DNA of 64,000 nucleotides from Actinomadura rubteroloni (lineage in GTDB: Bacteria > Actinomycetota > Actinomycetes > Streptosporangiales > Streptosporangiaceae), in contig NZ_MTBP01000002.1 in the NCBI RefSeq assembly GCF_002911665.1, positions 1,612,001-1,676,000 of the forward strand, read 5' to 3'. Positions 39,809 through 49,816 of this stretch are shown piece after piece. A program made the translations under genes and the position numbers. Under the pieces are notes generated by a model. It ran no database searches and had not been told where the DNA came from. It saw only the letters and a list, made by a program, of their open reading frames with translations. How positions within the stretch are numbered: position 1 is the stretch's first letter; each line of letters opens with the position of its first letter.

Positions 39809-41578
39809 TCAGGTCCGGCGGCGGGCCGCCCACTCGCGGATCTTCTCGATCCGCCGCCGCACCTCGGGGCCGGACGCCTGCGCCAGCGGCGGGCCGCCGC
39901 AGGAGCGCCGCAGCTCGGTGTGGATCACGCCGTGCGGCTGGCCCGTCCGGTGGCTCCACGCCCCGACGAGCCCGTTCAGCTCTTTGCGCAGGGCGTGCAG
40001 GTCCTCGGCGGCCGTCCGGTCCTGCCGCGGGTCGCCGGTCTTGGTCTTGCGCTCCCGGGCGATCTGGTCGGCCTGCCGCTTGCGCAGCAACTGCCCCACC
40101 TGCTCGGGCTCCAGCAGCCCCGGGATGCCGAGGAACTCCTCCTCCTCGGCCGACCCGGGCGCGGCCTGCATCCCGAACTCGCCGCCGTCGTACAGAATGC
40201 GGTCGAACGTCGCCGACGCCTCGACGGTCTCGAACGCCAGTTCCTCCCCGACCGCGTCGGGGGTGTCGCGCTGCCGGTTGGCCTCGGCGAGCAGGTCGTC
40301 GTCCAGGCCGTCCTCGCGGACCGGACGGTCCAGGACGTGGTCGCGCTCGGTCTCCATCTCGGCCGCGTGCCCCATCAGCGTGGGCACCGACGGCAGGAAC
40401 ACCGACGCCGTCTCACCCCGCCGCCGCGCACGCACGAAACGCCCGATGGCCTGCGCGAAGAACAGCGGCGTGCTGGTGGACGTCGCGTAGACCCCGACGG
40501 CCAGCCGGGGAATGTCGACCCCTTCGGACACCATCCGCACCGCGACCATCCACCGGTCGTCGGAGTCGGCGAACTGCTTGATCTTCTTGGACGCGCCCGG
40601 ATCGTCCGACAGCACGATCGTCGCGCCCTGCCCGGACACGGCCCGCAGCATCTTCGCGTACGCCCGCGCGGTCTCGTGGTCGGTGGCGATGACGAGCCCG
40701 CCCGCGTCCGGGATGGCGCGGCGCAGCTCGGTCAGCCGCCGGTCGGCGGCGGCGAGCACCTGGCCGATCCAGTCGCCCTTGGGGTCGAGCGCGGCCCGCC
40801 ACGCCTGCGCGGTCTGGTCCTGGGTGAGCGGCTCGCCGAGCGTCGCGGTGATCTCGTCGCCGGCGCGCGTCCGCCAGCGCATCTCCCCCGCGTACGCCAG
40901 GAAGATCACCGGCCGGACGACGCCGTCGGCGAGCGCGGGACCGTAGCCGTAGGTGTAGTCGGCGCGGCTGCGGCGGATGCCGTCCGGCCCCTCTTCGTAC
41001 TGGACGAACGGGATCGGGTTCACGTCCGTCCGGAACGGCGTTCCGGACAGGGCCAGGCGCCGCGCGGCGGGCTCGAACGCCTCGCGCACCGCGTCGCCCC
41101 AGGACAGCCCATCGCCCGCGTGGTGCACCTCGTCGAAGATCACCAGCGTCTTGCGCGCCTCGGTGCGGTTGCGGTGCAGCGGCGGACGGGCCGCGACCGT
41201 CGCGTACGTCACCGCGATCCCGTGGAACTCCCGGCCGACCGCGCCCTGCCCGTTCTGGTACTCCGGGTCGATCTTGATGCCGACGCGGGCGGCGGCCTCG
41301 GCCCACTGCCGCTTCAGGTGCTCGGTCGGGCAGATGATCGTGATCGCCACGACGATGCGCCGCTCCAGCAGCTCCCGCGCCAGCCGGAGCGCGAACGTCG
41401 TCTTGCCCGCGCCCGGCGTCGCGACGGTCAGGAAGTCGCGCGGGCCTTGCGCGGAACCGTCCGGGCCGAAGTAGGCCTCCAGCGCCTGCTGCTGCCAGGC
41501 GCGCAGGGACGACGCGGTCCCCCAGGCGGCGCGTTCGGGGAACGCCGGGGGCATGTCGGGTGCGGCGAAGGTGCTCAC
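39809..41578 (-). CDS. DEAD/DEAH-box superfamily 2 helicase
   Basis: 589 residues from GTG 41578. Motifs are Q-like SLRAWQQQAL, Walker A TPGAGKTT, ICPTEHLKRQW, DEVHHAG (DEVH box), SGTPFR (motif III), VRMVSEGVDIPRL and QAIGRFVRARR (motif VI). The RecA pair resembles the type III-restriction/UvrB-like ResIII family. A C-terminal 150 residues (from about 440) has no named domain. With the DUF3039 and YqgE genes upstream it forms a conserved-type actinomycete cluster; the role in DNA or RNA repair is unknown. Confidence 0.9.
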   Translation of the reverse strand: MSTFAAPDMPPAFPERAAWGTASSLRAWQQQALEAYFGPDGSAQGPRDFLTVATPGAGKTTFALRLARELLERRIVVAITIICPTEHLKRQWAEAAARVGIKIDPEYQNGQGAVGREFHGIAVTYATVAARPPLHRNRTEARKTLVIFDEVHHAGDGLSWGDAVREAFEPAARRLALSGTPFRTDVNPIPFVQYEEGPDGIRRSRADYTYGYGPALADGVVRPVIFLAYAGEMRWRTRAGDEITATLGEPLTQDQTAQAWRAALDPKGDWIGQVLAAADRRLTELRRAIPDAGGLVIATDHETARAYAKMLRAVSGQGATIVLSDDPGASKKIKQFADSDDRWMVAVRMVSEGVDIPRLAVGVYATSTSTPLFFAQAIGRFVRARRRGETASVFLPSVPTLMGHAAEMETERDHVLDRPVREDGLDDDLLAEANRQRDTPDAVGEELAFETVEASATFDRILYDGGEFGMQAAPGSAEEEEFLGIPGLLEPEQVGQLLRKRQADQIARERKTKTGDPRQDRTAAEDLHALRKELNGLVGAWSHRTGQPHGVIHTELRRSCGGPPLAQASGPEVRRRIEKIREWAARRRT

Positions 41579-41659
41579 GGTCCCTGAAGGCTACCGAGGA
41601 CCACCGACAGAACGCGCGCCCCGCCGCCCGAATGTGGCGAGTCTCCCCCGCGACGCGGC

Positions 41660-41695
41660 GCGGCCCCGGCCCGGACAACACCGGACCGGGGCCGC
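41660..41695 (-). terminator. Hairpin between the DUF3039 gene and the helicase gene
   Basis: Near-perfect stem: outer 10 bp (41660-41669 with 41686-41695), one mismatch, inner 4 bp (41671-41674 with 41681-41684), 6-nt loop. It is 12 bases past the DUF3039 stop on the minus strand and may reduce read-through into the helicase. Confidence 0.65.
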
Positions 41696-41706
41696 GAAAC
41701 CGCAGG

Positions 41707-41967
41707 TCAGTCGTCGCCCTGGCCGCCGCCGGACTGCATCGACTCGTAGATCTCCTTGCACTCCGGGCACACCGGGAACTTCTTCGGGTCGCGGTTCGGC
41801 ACCCAGACCTTGCCGCAGAGGGCGATCACGGGCGTCCCGCTCACCGCACTCTCGGTGATCTTGGCCTTCTTCACATAGTGGGCGAACCGCTCGTGGTCGC
41901 CGTCGCCATGGGAGAGGTCGGGCCGGGTGTCGCTCTCGGGAAGGATCTTCGTGCTCACGTTCGCCAC
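41707..41967 (-). CDS. DUF3039 zinc-ribbon-like protein
   Basis: 86 residues from GTG 41967. The family motif has H30 (HERFAHYVKK), C51 (ALCGKVWVP), and C67-x-x-C70 (FPVCPECKEIY), a likely Zn site. DUF3039 is a small actinobacterial protein commonly next to this helicase; a regulatory or chaperone role for the helicase is plausible but unproven. It begins just after the YqgE stop (41969). Confidence 0.88.
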   Translation of the reverse strand: MANVSTKILPESDTRPDLSHGDGDHERFAHYVKKAKITESAVSGTPVIALCGKVWVPNRDPKKFPVCPECKEIYESMQSGGGQGDD

Positions 41968-41968
41968 C

Positions 41969-42550
41969 TTAGTTCAGCGTGGGGTCGTCCGGAAAAGTCG
42001 AGACGAAGGCCAGGTCGCCGCCCTGCCGGCGCAGGACCTCCTGCCAGAGCCGGGACGGGTCGCCCGCGAAGACGTCCCCGGACTCGGCGGGCACCAGGTA
42101 CCAGGCGCCCTCCTCCACCTCTTTGCGCAACTGCCCCGCCGACCACCCCGCGTAGCCGGCGAAGACGCGGAGCTGGAGCAGTTCGGCGGCCAGCAGCGAC
42201 GGCGGGGCGTCCAGGTCCACGAGCCCGACCCGCGCCACCTCCGCGGCGTCCAGCCCGCGCCACCCGAGCGGCTCCCCGTCGCCGGGCAGCCGGGCCAGCG
42301 CGAGCGCGTTGTCCAGCGCGACCGGTCCGCCCTGGAAGACGAACGGCGGCCCGGTCACCAACTCGGCCCAGGGCGGGAGGATGCGGTCCACCGGGACCTC
42401 CGTCGGCCGGTTGAGGACGACCCCGAGCGTACCTCCGTCGGCGTCGTGCTCCACGACCAGGACGACCGTCCGCTTGAAGTTCGGGTCCTCGAGCTGCGGC
42501 GTGGCAACCAGCAGCAGTCCGACCCTGATGCCGTCATCCATGACGTCCAT
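41969..42550 (-). CDS. YqgE/AlgH family protein
   Basis: 193 residues if ATG 42550 is used (ATG 42541 gives 190). Family features are LLVATPQLEDPNFKRTVVLVVEHDADGGTLGVVLNRPT, FQGGPVALDNALALARL and VFAGYAGWSAGQLRKEVEEGAWYLV. YqgE proteins are widely conserved with unknown molecular function, and AlgH has been linked to regulation of alginate in Pseudomonas. Divergent from the LPXTG-type gene. Confidence 0.92.
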   Translation of the reverse strand: MDVMDDGIRVGLLLVATPQLEDPNFKRTVVLVVEHDADGGTLGVVLNRPTEVPVDRILPPWAELVTGPPFVFQGGPVALDNALALARLPGDGEPLGWRGLDAAEVARVGLVDLDAPPSLLAAELLQLRVFAGYAGWSAGQLRKEVEEGAWYLVPAESGDVFAGDPSRLWQEVLRRQGGDLAFVSTFPDDPTLN

Positions 42551-42711
42551 GATGCGGGAGCGCGGGGCCGCGCGGAACGGCACCCCGGACGTTGCGCTGT
42601 AAGGGCTTCCTATCGCCACGGATATCGGCAGACTGAGAGGGTCCGGGAAGAATCATTACGATCATCAGACGCCCGCCGGACGGTGCGGTGGCGGGCCGGG
42701 GAGGACGCGAG

Positions 42712-43353
42712 ATGCAGTTGCCCAGGGTCGTGATCGCCGCGGTGTTCTTCGTGATCGGACTGTTGATCGCGGTTCCACCGCTGGTGAAGTGGGCGACCCG
42801 GTCCGACGCCGCGTCGCCGTCCGCCTCACCGTCGCCCTCGCCGTCGGGTTCGCCGTCCGGCTCCCCGACCGGGACGAAGTCCCCGAAGGCGGGCAAGAAG
42901 CCCGTCCCGGTGCCGACGGCCCCGCTCGCGGTGACGATCGGCGGGGTGTCCTGCCCGTCGCGCGAGGTGAAGATCGAGATCCACAACAACGCCGCCGCCA
43001 AGGCCGACTACGTCATCAAGCGCGACGACGGCCCCGGCACGCTGGACGGCTCCCTCCAGCCCGGCGCCAGCCGCAGCACGACCCTGACCCTGCGCGAGGA
43101 CAAGACGACCAACCTGCGGGTGACGTCGCACGACCTGGTCGTCAAGGGGCGGACGCTGAAGGCCAACTGCAAGCACGCCCACGCCGCCCCGCCCGCCAAG
43201 AAGCCCGACCGGCTCCCGCACACCGGCCCCGACGACGGCGTCCTGTGGGCGCGCGGCGCGACCGGCGGCGCCGCCCTGATCACCGGCGCGATCATCCTCT
43301 GGTACGGCGGGGTGTGGCCGCGCCGCCGCGAGAAGATCTTCGCCAAGGACTAG
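42712..43353 (+). CDS. LPXTG-type cell-surface protein with Ser/Pro linker
   Basis: 213 residues. A hydrophobic N-terminus (4-25) serves as signal or membrane anchor, followed by a Ser/Pro repeat region (36-70), a beta-rich domain with two cysteines (C81, C153), and a sortase-like tail: LPHTG (168-172), a membrane helix (about 183-201) and RRR before the end. The sorting signal implies covalent cell-wall anchoring by a sortase, none of which is encoded here. GGAGG 8 nt before supports ATG 42712. Confidence 0.78.
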   Translation: MQLPRVVIAAVFFVIGLLIAVPPLVKWATRSDAASPSASPSPSPSGSPSGSPTGTKSPKAGKKPVPVPTAPLAVTIGGVSCPSREVKIEIHNNAAAKADYVIKRDDGPGTLDGSLQPGASRSTTLTLREDKTTNLRVTSHDLVVKGRTLKANCKHAHAAPPAKKPDRLPHTGPDDGVLWARGATGGAALITGAIILWYGGVWPRRREKIFAKD

Positions 43354-43369
43354 CGGCGCGGCCCCGGCC

Positions 43370-44773
<1,404 letters not shown>

Positions 44774-45009
44774 GACACTGCTCCCGTCGATCCTCGGACA
44801 CGACCGCCCCCGGCGTCGGCCGCCTGCGTGCGCCGGGCTCGCCCCGGCCGGTCACACGGGGACGTCAGAGCCGCGGATCGGGCGCTGCCGGCCGATCCGG
44901 ACGACGTCCGGGACGGCCGGCGCGGGCGCGGTCCTTGTTCCCGAGCATACGCTCACCCGGTGCGACCGACCCCCAAAACCCCAGGCCCCGCCCGTAACCG
45001 GGCGACGGG

Positions 45010-45975
45010 TCAGAACAGGGCGGACTGGAGGGCGCGACGGGCCTTGGTCACGCGCGGGTCATCGCCGGGCATGATGTCGAACAGCGACAGCAGGCGCTTG
45101 CGGGCCTCGTCCCGGTCGTCGCCCGCGGTGCGCCGGACGGTCGCGACGAGCCGGTCGAACGCGGCCTCGACCTGCCCGCCCACCATCTCCACGTCGGCGG
45201 CGGCGAGCTGCAGGGCCACGTTCGCGGGCTCGGCGTCGGCGTCGGCCACGGCGCGCGTCGCGTCCACGTCCTGGATGCGCTCGCTGAGATCGACCAGGCC
45301 GAGGCCGCTGCGGGCCTGCTCGTCGCGCGGGTTCGCGGCCAGCAGCGCCGCGAACCGGTCGCGGGCCGTGGCGAGGTCGCCGGTCTGCAGCGCCTCCTCG
45401 GCCTCGATGAGCACCGGGTCCAGCGCGGGGCCGGCGGGGGCGCCGGGCGCGGCCTCGCCCTCGGGCTCGTCCGCGAGCAGCCCCTCCTTGCGCAGCGCCT
45501 CGAAGAGCTGGTCGATCGCCTGCCGGACCTGCGGCTCGGGCGCCGCGCCGTTGAGGAACGGCAGGAGCTGCCCGCCGACGACCGCCGCGACGAACGGGAT
45601 GCCCCGCACGCCCATCTGCTGCATGTACGCGCCGAGCTGCGGGTTCGCGTCGATGTCGACCTTGGCGAGGACCCACCGGCCCGCCGCCTCGGCCGCCAGC
45701 TTCTCCAGGATCGGGCCGAGCTGCTTGCAGGGCTCGCACCACTCGGCCCAGAAGTCCACGAGGACCGGGACGGCCTGCGACCGCTCCACGACCTCGGTGT
45801 TGAACGTCTGATCGGTGACGTCCACGACGTACGCGGCGGAGCCGGGGTCGCCGGCGGCCTGCGGGGCGGCCTGCGCGGAGGCCGGGGCCTGCTGCCGTTC
45901 CTGCCGCTTCTTGACGGCGGCCTGCCGGGCGCCGAGATCCACGGCCCCGTACAACGAAAAGTCCCGAGAAGGCAT
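45010..45975 (-). CDS. ybbN: YbbN-type thioredoxin-domain co-chaperone
   Basis: 321 residues from ATG 45975. A thioredoxin fold (about 55-160) with WAEWCEPCKQLGP active site is followed by TPR-like helices (about 200-310; IEAEEALQTGDLATARDRFAALLAANPRDEQARSGLG). CxxC is intact, unlike E. coli YbbN which is SxxC-like. It probably acts as a redox-linked holdase/foldase. It is divergent from the ABC pair; the 395-bp gap carries the latter's promoter. Confidence 0.88.
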   Translation of the reverse strand: MPSRDFSLYGAVDLGARQAAVKKRQERQQAPASAQAAPQAAGDPGSAAYVVDVTDQTFNTEVVERSQAVPVLVDFWAEWCEPCKQLGPILEKLAAEAAGRWVLAKVDIDANPQLGAYMQQMGVRGIPFVAAVVGGQLLPFLNGAAPEPQVRQAIDQLFEALRKEGLLADEPEGEAAPGAPAGPALDPVLIEAEEALQTGDLATARDRFAALLAANPRDEQARSGLGLVDLSERIQDVDATRAVADADAEPANVALQLAAADVEMVGGQVEAAFDRLVATVRRTAGDDRDEARKRLLSLFDIMPGDDPRVTKARRALQSALF

Positions 45976-46370
45976 GGGTCCATCCTGCCTCATGACCGCG
46001 CCCGCCGGTGCGTCCGTCGCCCGACCCGCGCCCGGCCGGGCCCGGCCGCCGATCAACCGGACGGGCCGTCCATCCCGGAGGAAACACGGACCGGAAAGGG
46101 CCGTGCGGACAGAGCGGGACATCATCGCGAAACAATGCCTTTCCGGTTAGGCAAAGAATCCCGTACCCTGCGGCCAACACCAAAAGCGGGCTGACAGCGA
46201 TAACCAAGGCTGGTTATAGTCGCAATGTCGATGCCCGGCGTGACCGGCGGCGCGTGCCGCCGGAACCGAGCGGCCTTATACGGCCGCCGGCGGCAGGGGG
46301 GAACGGCCGCGGGCACCGCCCGCACACGGCCGTCGCGGCGCCGGGCGATGCAACGGGGGGTAAAAGACAC
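45976..46370. other. 395-bp divergent region with the ABC-operon promoter
   Basis: Upstream of ybbN (minus) and the ABC gene (plus). The middle (46130-46225) is AT-richer. Contains the CTGACA/TATAGT promoter listed separately, then about 144 nt of GC-rich leader to ATG 46371 with a GGGGGG stretch 10 nt before it. A frame opening at ATG 46225 overlaps the ABC gene in a different frame and lacks support. Confidence 0.65.
46191..46220 (+). promoter_or_regulatory. Promoter with inverted-repeat operator before the ABC pair
   Basis: CTGACA (46191-46196) and TATAGT (46215-46220) form a good -35/-10 pair with an 18-bp spacer. A perfect 7-bp inverted repeat ATAACCA-AGGC-TGGTTAT (46200-46217) overlaps the spacer and the -10, the classic place for a repressor site. 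Which regulator binds is unknown; no regulator gene is adjacent. Confidence 0.7.
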
Positions 46371-47291
46371 ATGGTCGCGGACTTCTCCGCGATCGTGGCC
46401 GCAGGGATGGGAGTCCGCCGCGGGGGGCGGTGGCTCCTGCGCCCGGTGGCCTTCGGCGTCGCCGAAGGCGTGGTCGGCCTGGCCGGTCAACCCGGTTCGG
46501 GGAAAACCACTCTGCTGGCCACGTTCGCGACGCTGCGCCGACCGAGCACGGGCGCGCTGCGGATTCTCGGGCACGACGCGGGGAATTCCGCCGGGCTGCG
46601 CGCCATACGCGCACGGGTCGGATATCTGCCCGCCCGCATCTCCTTCGCCGCGAACATGACGGCGGGCGAATTCGTCGGTTACGCCGCCTATTACAAAGGA
46701 ATGCGCGCACCCGCCGCGCGGGCGGCGCTGAAACGCCTCGACCTCGCCGACGCGGCCGGGACCGAACTGGCGCACCTGCCGCCGGACGTCCGGCTGCGCG
46801 CCGGGCTCGCGGCCACGTGCGTCCACGAACCGGACCTCGTCCTGCTGGACGAACCGCTCGCGGGCCTGTCCACCGGGCGTCCCGGGGACGCGGCGGCGGC
46901 GCGGGAGCTGATCCCGCTGCTGCGGTCGCTGGCCCCGACGGTCATCGTCACCGCCGAGGCCGAGGACGACCTCGGCGGCTGGTGCGACCGCGTCCTCACG
47001 CTCGCGCGCGGGCGGCTGACCGACGGGACGTCCGTCCCGGTCGGCACCCGGCCCGGCGACTCCGGCGACGCCGATCCGACCGCCGGCGGCCCATTGGCAC
47101 GTTCCTTCGGCGGTTCGATGACGCGTGCGCTCCGCGGCGCGGTCCGCCGCACGACGCGCGCCACGGCGCGGGCCACCGCGCGCGGCGCGAGCGACGCGCG
47201 GGGCGACGCGGCGCGGGGCACGGCGGCCGACGGCCGTCCGGCGCGGGTCCGCGCGGGCCGGACGCCCGCGGGAAGCACGGCCGGTGTCTGA
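46371..47291 (+). CDS. ABC-type ATPase with degenerate signature and H-loop
   Basis: 306 residues. Walker A is GQPGSGKTT, Q-loop region VGYLPARISFAANMTAGEF and Walker B DLVLLDEPLAGL are intact. The ABC signature, normally LSGGQ, reads LPPDV in AHLPPDVRLRAGLA, and the H-loop His is Ala in VTAEAEDD. A C-terminal extension of about 70 residues is Arg/Thr/Ala-rich (TRALRGAVRRTTRATARATARG). Its stop overlaps the partner membrane gene by 8 nt. Likely subunit of a transporter with altered or reduced ATP cycle, or paired in hetero-dimers. Confidence 0.78.
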   Translation: MVADFSAIVAAGMGVRRGGRWLLRPVAFGVAEGVVGLAGQPGSGKTTLLATFATLRRPSTGALRILGHDAGNSAGLRAIRARVGYLPARISFAANMTAGEFVGYAAYYKGMRAPAARAALKRLDLADAAGTELAHLPPDVRLRAGLAATCVHEPDLVLLDEPLAGLSTGRPGDAAAARELIPLLRSLAPTVIVTAEAEDDLGGWCDRVLTLARGRLTDGTSVPVGTRPGDSGDADPTAGGPLARSFGGSMTRALRGAVRRTTRATARATARGASDARGDAARGTAADGRPARVRAGRTPAGSTAGV

Positions 47292-48789
47292 ACTCGGACG
47301 GGTGCTCCGCCAGGACGCCCGCCGCACGGCGCTGCTCGTCGCGGTCCCCGTGCTGGCCGTCGTGGGCTGCCTGGCCGCCTGGCCGGCGCTCACGCCCGGC
47401 GTCGCCTACTGGGACGACTCGATCGTCGCGATGCTGACCGCCGCGCGGCTCGTCGGCCCGGCGGCGGCGGCGCTGGCCGCGTGGGCGGCCGTCCGCGAGC
47501 GGAGCCTGGACTTCCTGCGCGACCTCACGACGCGCTCGCCCGCGACGGCCGGGCTGCTGGACCTGCTGCTGCTCGCGTCGGCGGCGGTCGTCGCGTTCAC
47601 TGCGGTCGCGCTGGTCGTCGCGGCCGAGACGCTGACGCGCCAGGAGGCGGGCCGGGCCAGTCCGCTCGGGCCGCTCGCCGGGGCGTCCGCGCTGGTCCTG
47701 CACGTCGTGGCCGGGTACCTGGCCGGACGCGTCCTGCCGCGCCGCGCGACGCCGTTCCTCGTGCTCGCCGCCGCCGCGCCGTGGGCGCTGCTGCGCCAGC
47801 CCGGACGGTCCTGGTGGAGCATGCTCCCGCCCGGCGTCTACGACCGGGTCGGGCTGTTCACCGGGCTGCGCTCCGAAGTCCTCGCCGACCAGACGGTGTG
47901 GTCGCTCGGGCTGACGGCCGCGCTCGTCCTCGGCTACGCGGCGTGGCTGGACCGGCGGCGGGCGCTCGTCCCGCCGCTGGCCCTCGCACTGCTCACCGTG
48001 GGCGTCGCGACGGTGCGGCTGCACACGTCCGGCGACCGCGTCGTCGACCCCGCGCCGACCGAGCTGACCTGCCAGGTCTGGCCGCTGGAGGTCTGCGTGC
48101 ACCCGGCGCTGCGGGAGGCGCTGCCCGCGCTGACGGCCGCGTTCACCCCGCTCGCCAGCCGCCTCAACGGGACGCCCGGCGCGTTCACCCGCGTCGAGCA
48201 GCGGCCGGCGCGCGAGCCCGCCGGGGTCGCGGGCGGCGTCGCGGCCGTCCGGCTGGAGGACGCGCTGACCTTCGGCTACGCCGACCGCGCCGTCCGGCAG
48301 ATCCTGGACGGCCTGGCCGCCAGGCCCTGCACGGCGCCGGGCGCCGGGCAGTACCGCGCGCTCGTGGACGCCTGGCTGGCCGGGGCCGTCCCGCCGCCCG
48401 TCCCGGACGCGGCCACGGCCCGCCGGTTCGCGTCGTGGAGCGAGGAGCGGCGCCGCGACTGGCTGCGCGGCCACTACGCCGACTACCGGACGTGCGCGCT
48501 GGACGCGTCGTCGTTCCCCGCGCGCGAGCCCTCGCTCGACCACGTCCTCGGGGTGCGCAAGCCGGTGCGGATCGAGGTGCCGCGCGTGCCGGTATCGGCG
48601 GTCGTGAACCGCCCGGCCCCCCGGCCCGCGGCCCCGCCGGCGGACGGAACGCCGTCGCGCATCCGCCGGACGGCGCACCCGCGCGGACACGGCGGGACCC
48701 CCCGGCCCACCGTGCCCGCGCGGCGTTCTCAGGCCCCCGCGCCGCCGACGCCCGCCGCCTCGGCCTCCTGGGAGGACGAGGTCCAGTAG
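47284..48789 (+). CDS. Polytopic membrane protein, ABC partner
   Basis: 501 residues from GTG 47284. About six hydrophobic helices in the first 240 residues (for example RTALLVAVPVLAVVGCLAAWPAL, GPAAAALAAWAAV, AGLLDLLLLASAAVVAFTAVALVVAAE) are followed by a soluble domain of about 200 residues and a Pro/Arg-rich tail. It resembles ABC-2 type permease partners without a clear family signature. The last 61 nt overlap the convergent DUF3817 gene. It is translationally coupled with the ABC ATPase. Confidence 0.72.
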   Translation: MSELGRVLRQDARRTALLVAVPVLAVVGCLAAWPALTPGVAYWDDSIVAMLTAARLVGPAAAALAAWAAVRERSLDFLRDLTTRSPATAGLLDLLLLASAAVVAFTAVALVVAAETLTRQEAGRASPLGPLAGASALVLHVVAGYLAGRVLPRRATPFLVLAAAAPWALLRQPGRSWWSMLPPGVYDRVGLFTGLRSEVLADQTVWSLGLTAALVLGYAAWLDRRRALVPPLALALLTVGVATVRLHTSGDRVVDPAPTELTCQVWPLEVCVHPALREALPALTAAFTPLASRLNGTPGAFTRVEQRPAREPAGVAGGVAAVRLEDALTFGYADRAVRQILDGLAARPCTAPGAGQYRALVDAWLAGAVPPPVPDAATARRFASWSEERRRDWLRGHYADYRTCALDASSFPAREPSLDHVLGVRKPVRIEVPRVPVSAVVNRPAPRPAAPPADGTPSRIRRTAHPRGHGGTPRPTVPARRSQAPAPPTPAASASWEDEVQ

Positions 48790-49052
48790 CGCTCGACGAG
48801 GAACGGCGCGACGGGCAGGACGGCGGCGAGCAGCGCCAGCACCGTCCGGGTGCCGTTCCAGCCCAGCACCGGACGGACGAGGAAGACCATCCCGACATAA
48901 CCGAGGAACAGCACCCCGTGGATCGGTCCGACGATCGACACCGCCGCCGGCGCGTCCGCCGCGTACTTCAGCGGCATGGCGATCAGCAGGAGCACCAGGA
49001 AGGAGACCGCCTCGGCGATCGAGACGATCCGGAACGCGCGCACGTTGTCCAC
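48729..49052 (-). CDS. DUF3817 membrane protein
   Basis: 107 residues from GTG 49052. Three hydrophobic segments: VSFLVLLLIAMPLKYAAD, IHGVLFLGYVGMVFLVRPV and TVLALLAAVLPVAPFLVERYW, ending in a polar tail, the DUF3817 layout. The conserved FRIVSIAEAVSFL start fits the family. Its 3' end overlaps the ABC-partner gene on the other strand by 61 nt. Function unknown. Confidence 0.87.
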   Translation of the reverse strand: MDNVRAFRIVSIAEAVSFLVLLLIAMPLKYAADAPAAVSIVGPIHGVLFLGYVGMVFLVRPVLGWNGTRTVLALLAAVLPVAPFLVERYWTSSSQEAEAAGVGGAGA

Positions 49053-49141
49053 GCCCGGCCCAACGCGCGGGCGCGCACCCGGGTTTCCGGGACGGCTATG
49101 CCGCCCGTCACACCGCGCGGTTCGCCCGCATCCGTAGGGGA

Positions 49142-49813
49142 ATGCACCGGGGCATGGACCCATCCCCCCGTGGTTCCGTCCAGCGGTACGGTGCCGTGCT
49201 CGCGCTCATCGTCGTGACCGTCGCGGTCGTGCTCGTCGCGCAGCGGACGCTGCACCTGCCCGGCTGGCTGAACCCGTTCGCCGAGACCACCAAGGACCGC
49301 AGCGGCCCCGCCCTGCTGGAGTCGATCCGCGACCTCAGCCGGTACGAGGCGGCGGGCGGTGATTTCCAGGTCATCGTGGACCTGGAGAAGGACAGCAAAT
49401 ACCTGCCGAGCGCGATTCGCGGCACGCGCACGCTGTTCGTCGGCTCCGGGTCGGTGAACGCGTACGTGGATTTCTCGAAACTGAATTCCGGGGCCGTCCG
49501 GGTCAGCGAGGACCGCAAGACCGCGACGATCGTCCTGCCGCACGCGCAACTGGACCGCGCCAGCCTGGACCCGAAGGCCAGTTACGCCGTTTCCACCTCG
49601 CGCGGCCTGACGAACCGCCTCGGTGACGCCCTGAGCGGCAATCCGAACAACCAGCAGCAGCTCTACGTGCTGGCGGCGCAGAAGATCCAGGACGCCGCCG
49701 CGCGCAGCGGGCTCCAGGCCCACGCCGACCGGAACACCCGGTCGATGCTCGTGAACATGCTGGGAGCACTGGGGTTCACGAGCGTGACCGTCCAGGTCGG
49801 CGCGGTGCGGTGA
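49142..49813 (+). CDS. DUF4230 protein with N-terminal membrane anchor
   Basis: 223 residues; ATG 49154 is an alternative start. One membrane helix (about 17-35, VLALIVVTVAVVLVA) precedes an extracytoplasmic domain of alternating strands with SIRDLSRYEAAGGDFQVIVDLEKD and VNAYVDFSKLNSGAVRVSEDRKTATIVLPHAQLDRASLDPK, typical of DUF4230. It is divergent from DUF3817 and convergent with the thiolase gene. No function known. Confidence 0.86.
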   Translation: MHRGMDPSPRGSVQRYGAVLALIVVTVAVVLVAQRTLHLPGWLNPFAETTKDRSGPALLESIRDLSRYEAAGGDFQVIVDLEKDSKYLPSAIRGTRTLFVGSGSVNAYVDFSKLNSGAVRVSEDRKTATIVLPHAQLDRASLDPKASYAVSTSRGLTNRLGDALSGNPNNQQQLYVLAAQKIQDAAARSGLQAHADRNTRSMLVNMLGALGFTSVTVQVGAVR

Positions 49814-49816
49814 CCG

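Noticed and set aside
38462..41587. A 1041-codon plus-strand open frame
   Set aside because: It runs antisense over the helicase and across the DUF4240 gene, with low-complexity Arg/Pro/Ala product and no ribosome-binding site.
46225..46659. A 144-codon frame starting at ATG 46225 near the strong promoter
   Set aside because: It overlaps the ABC gene in another frame, has an Arg/Trp/Ser-rich product and no ribosome-binding site.
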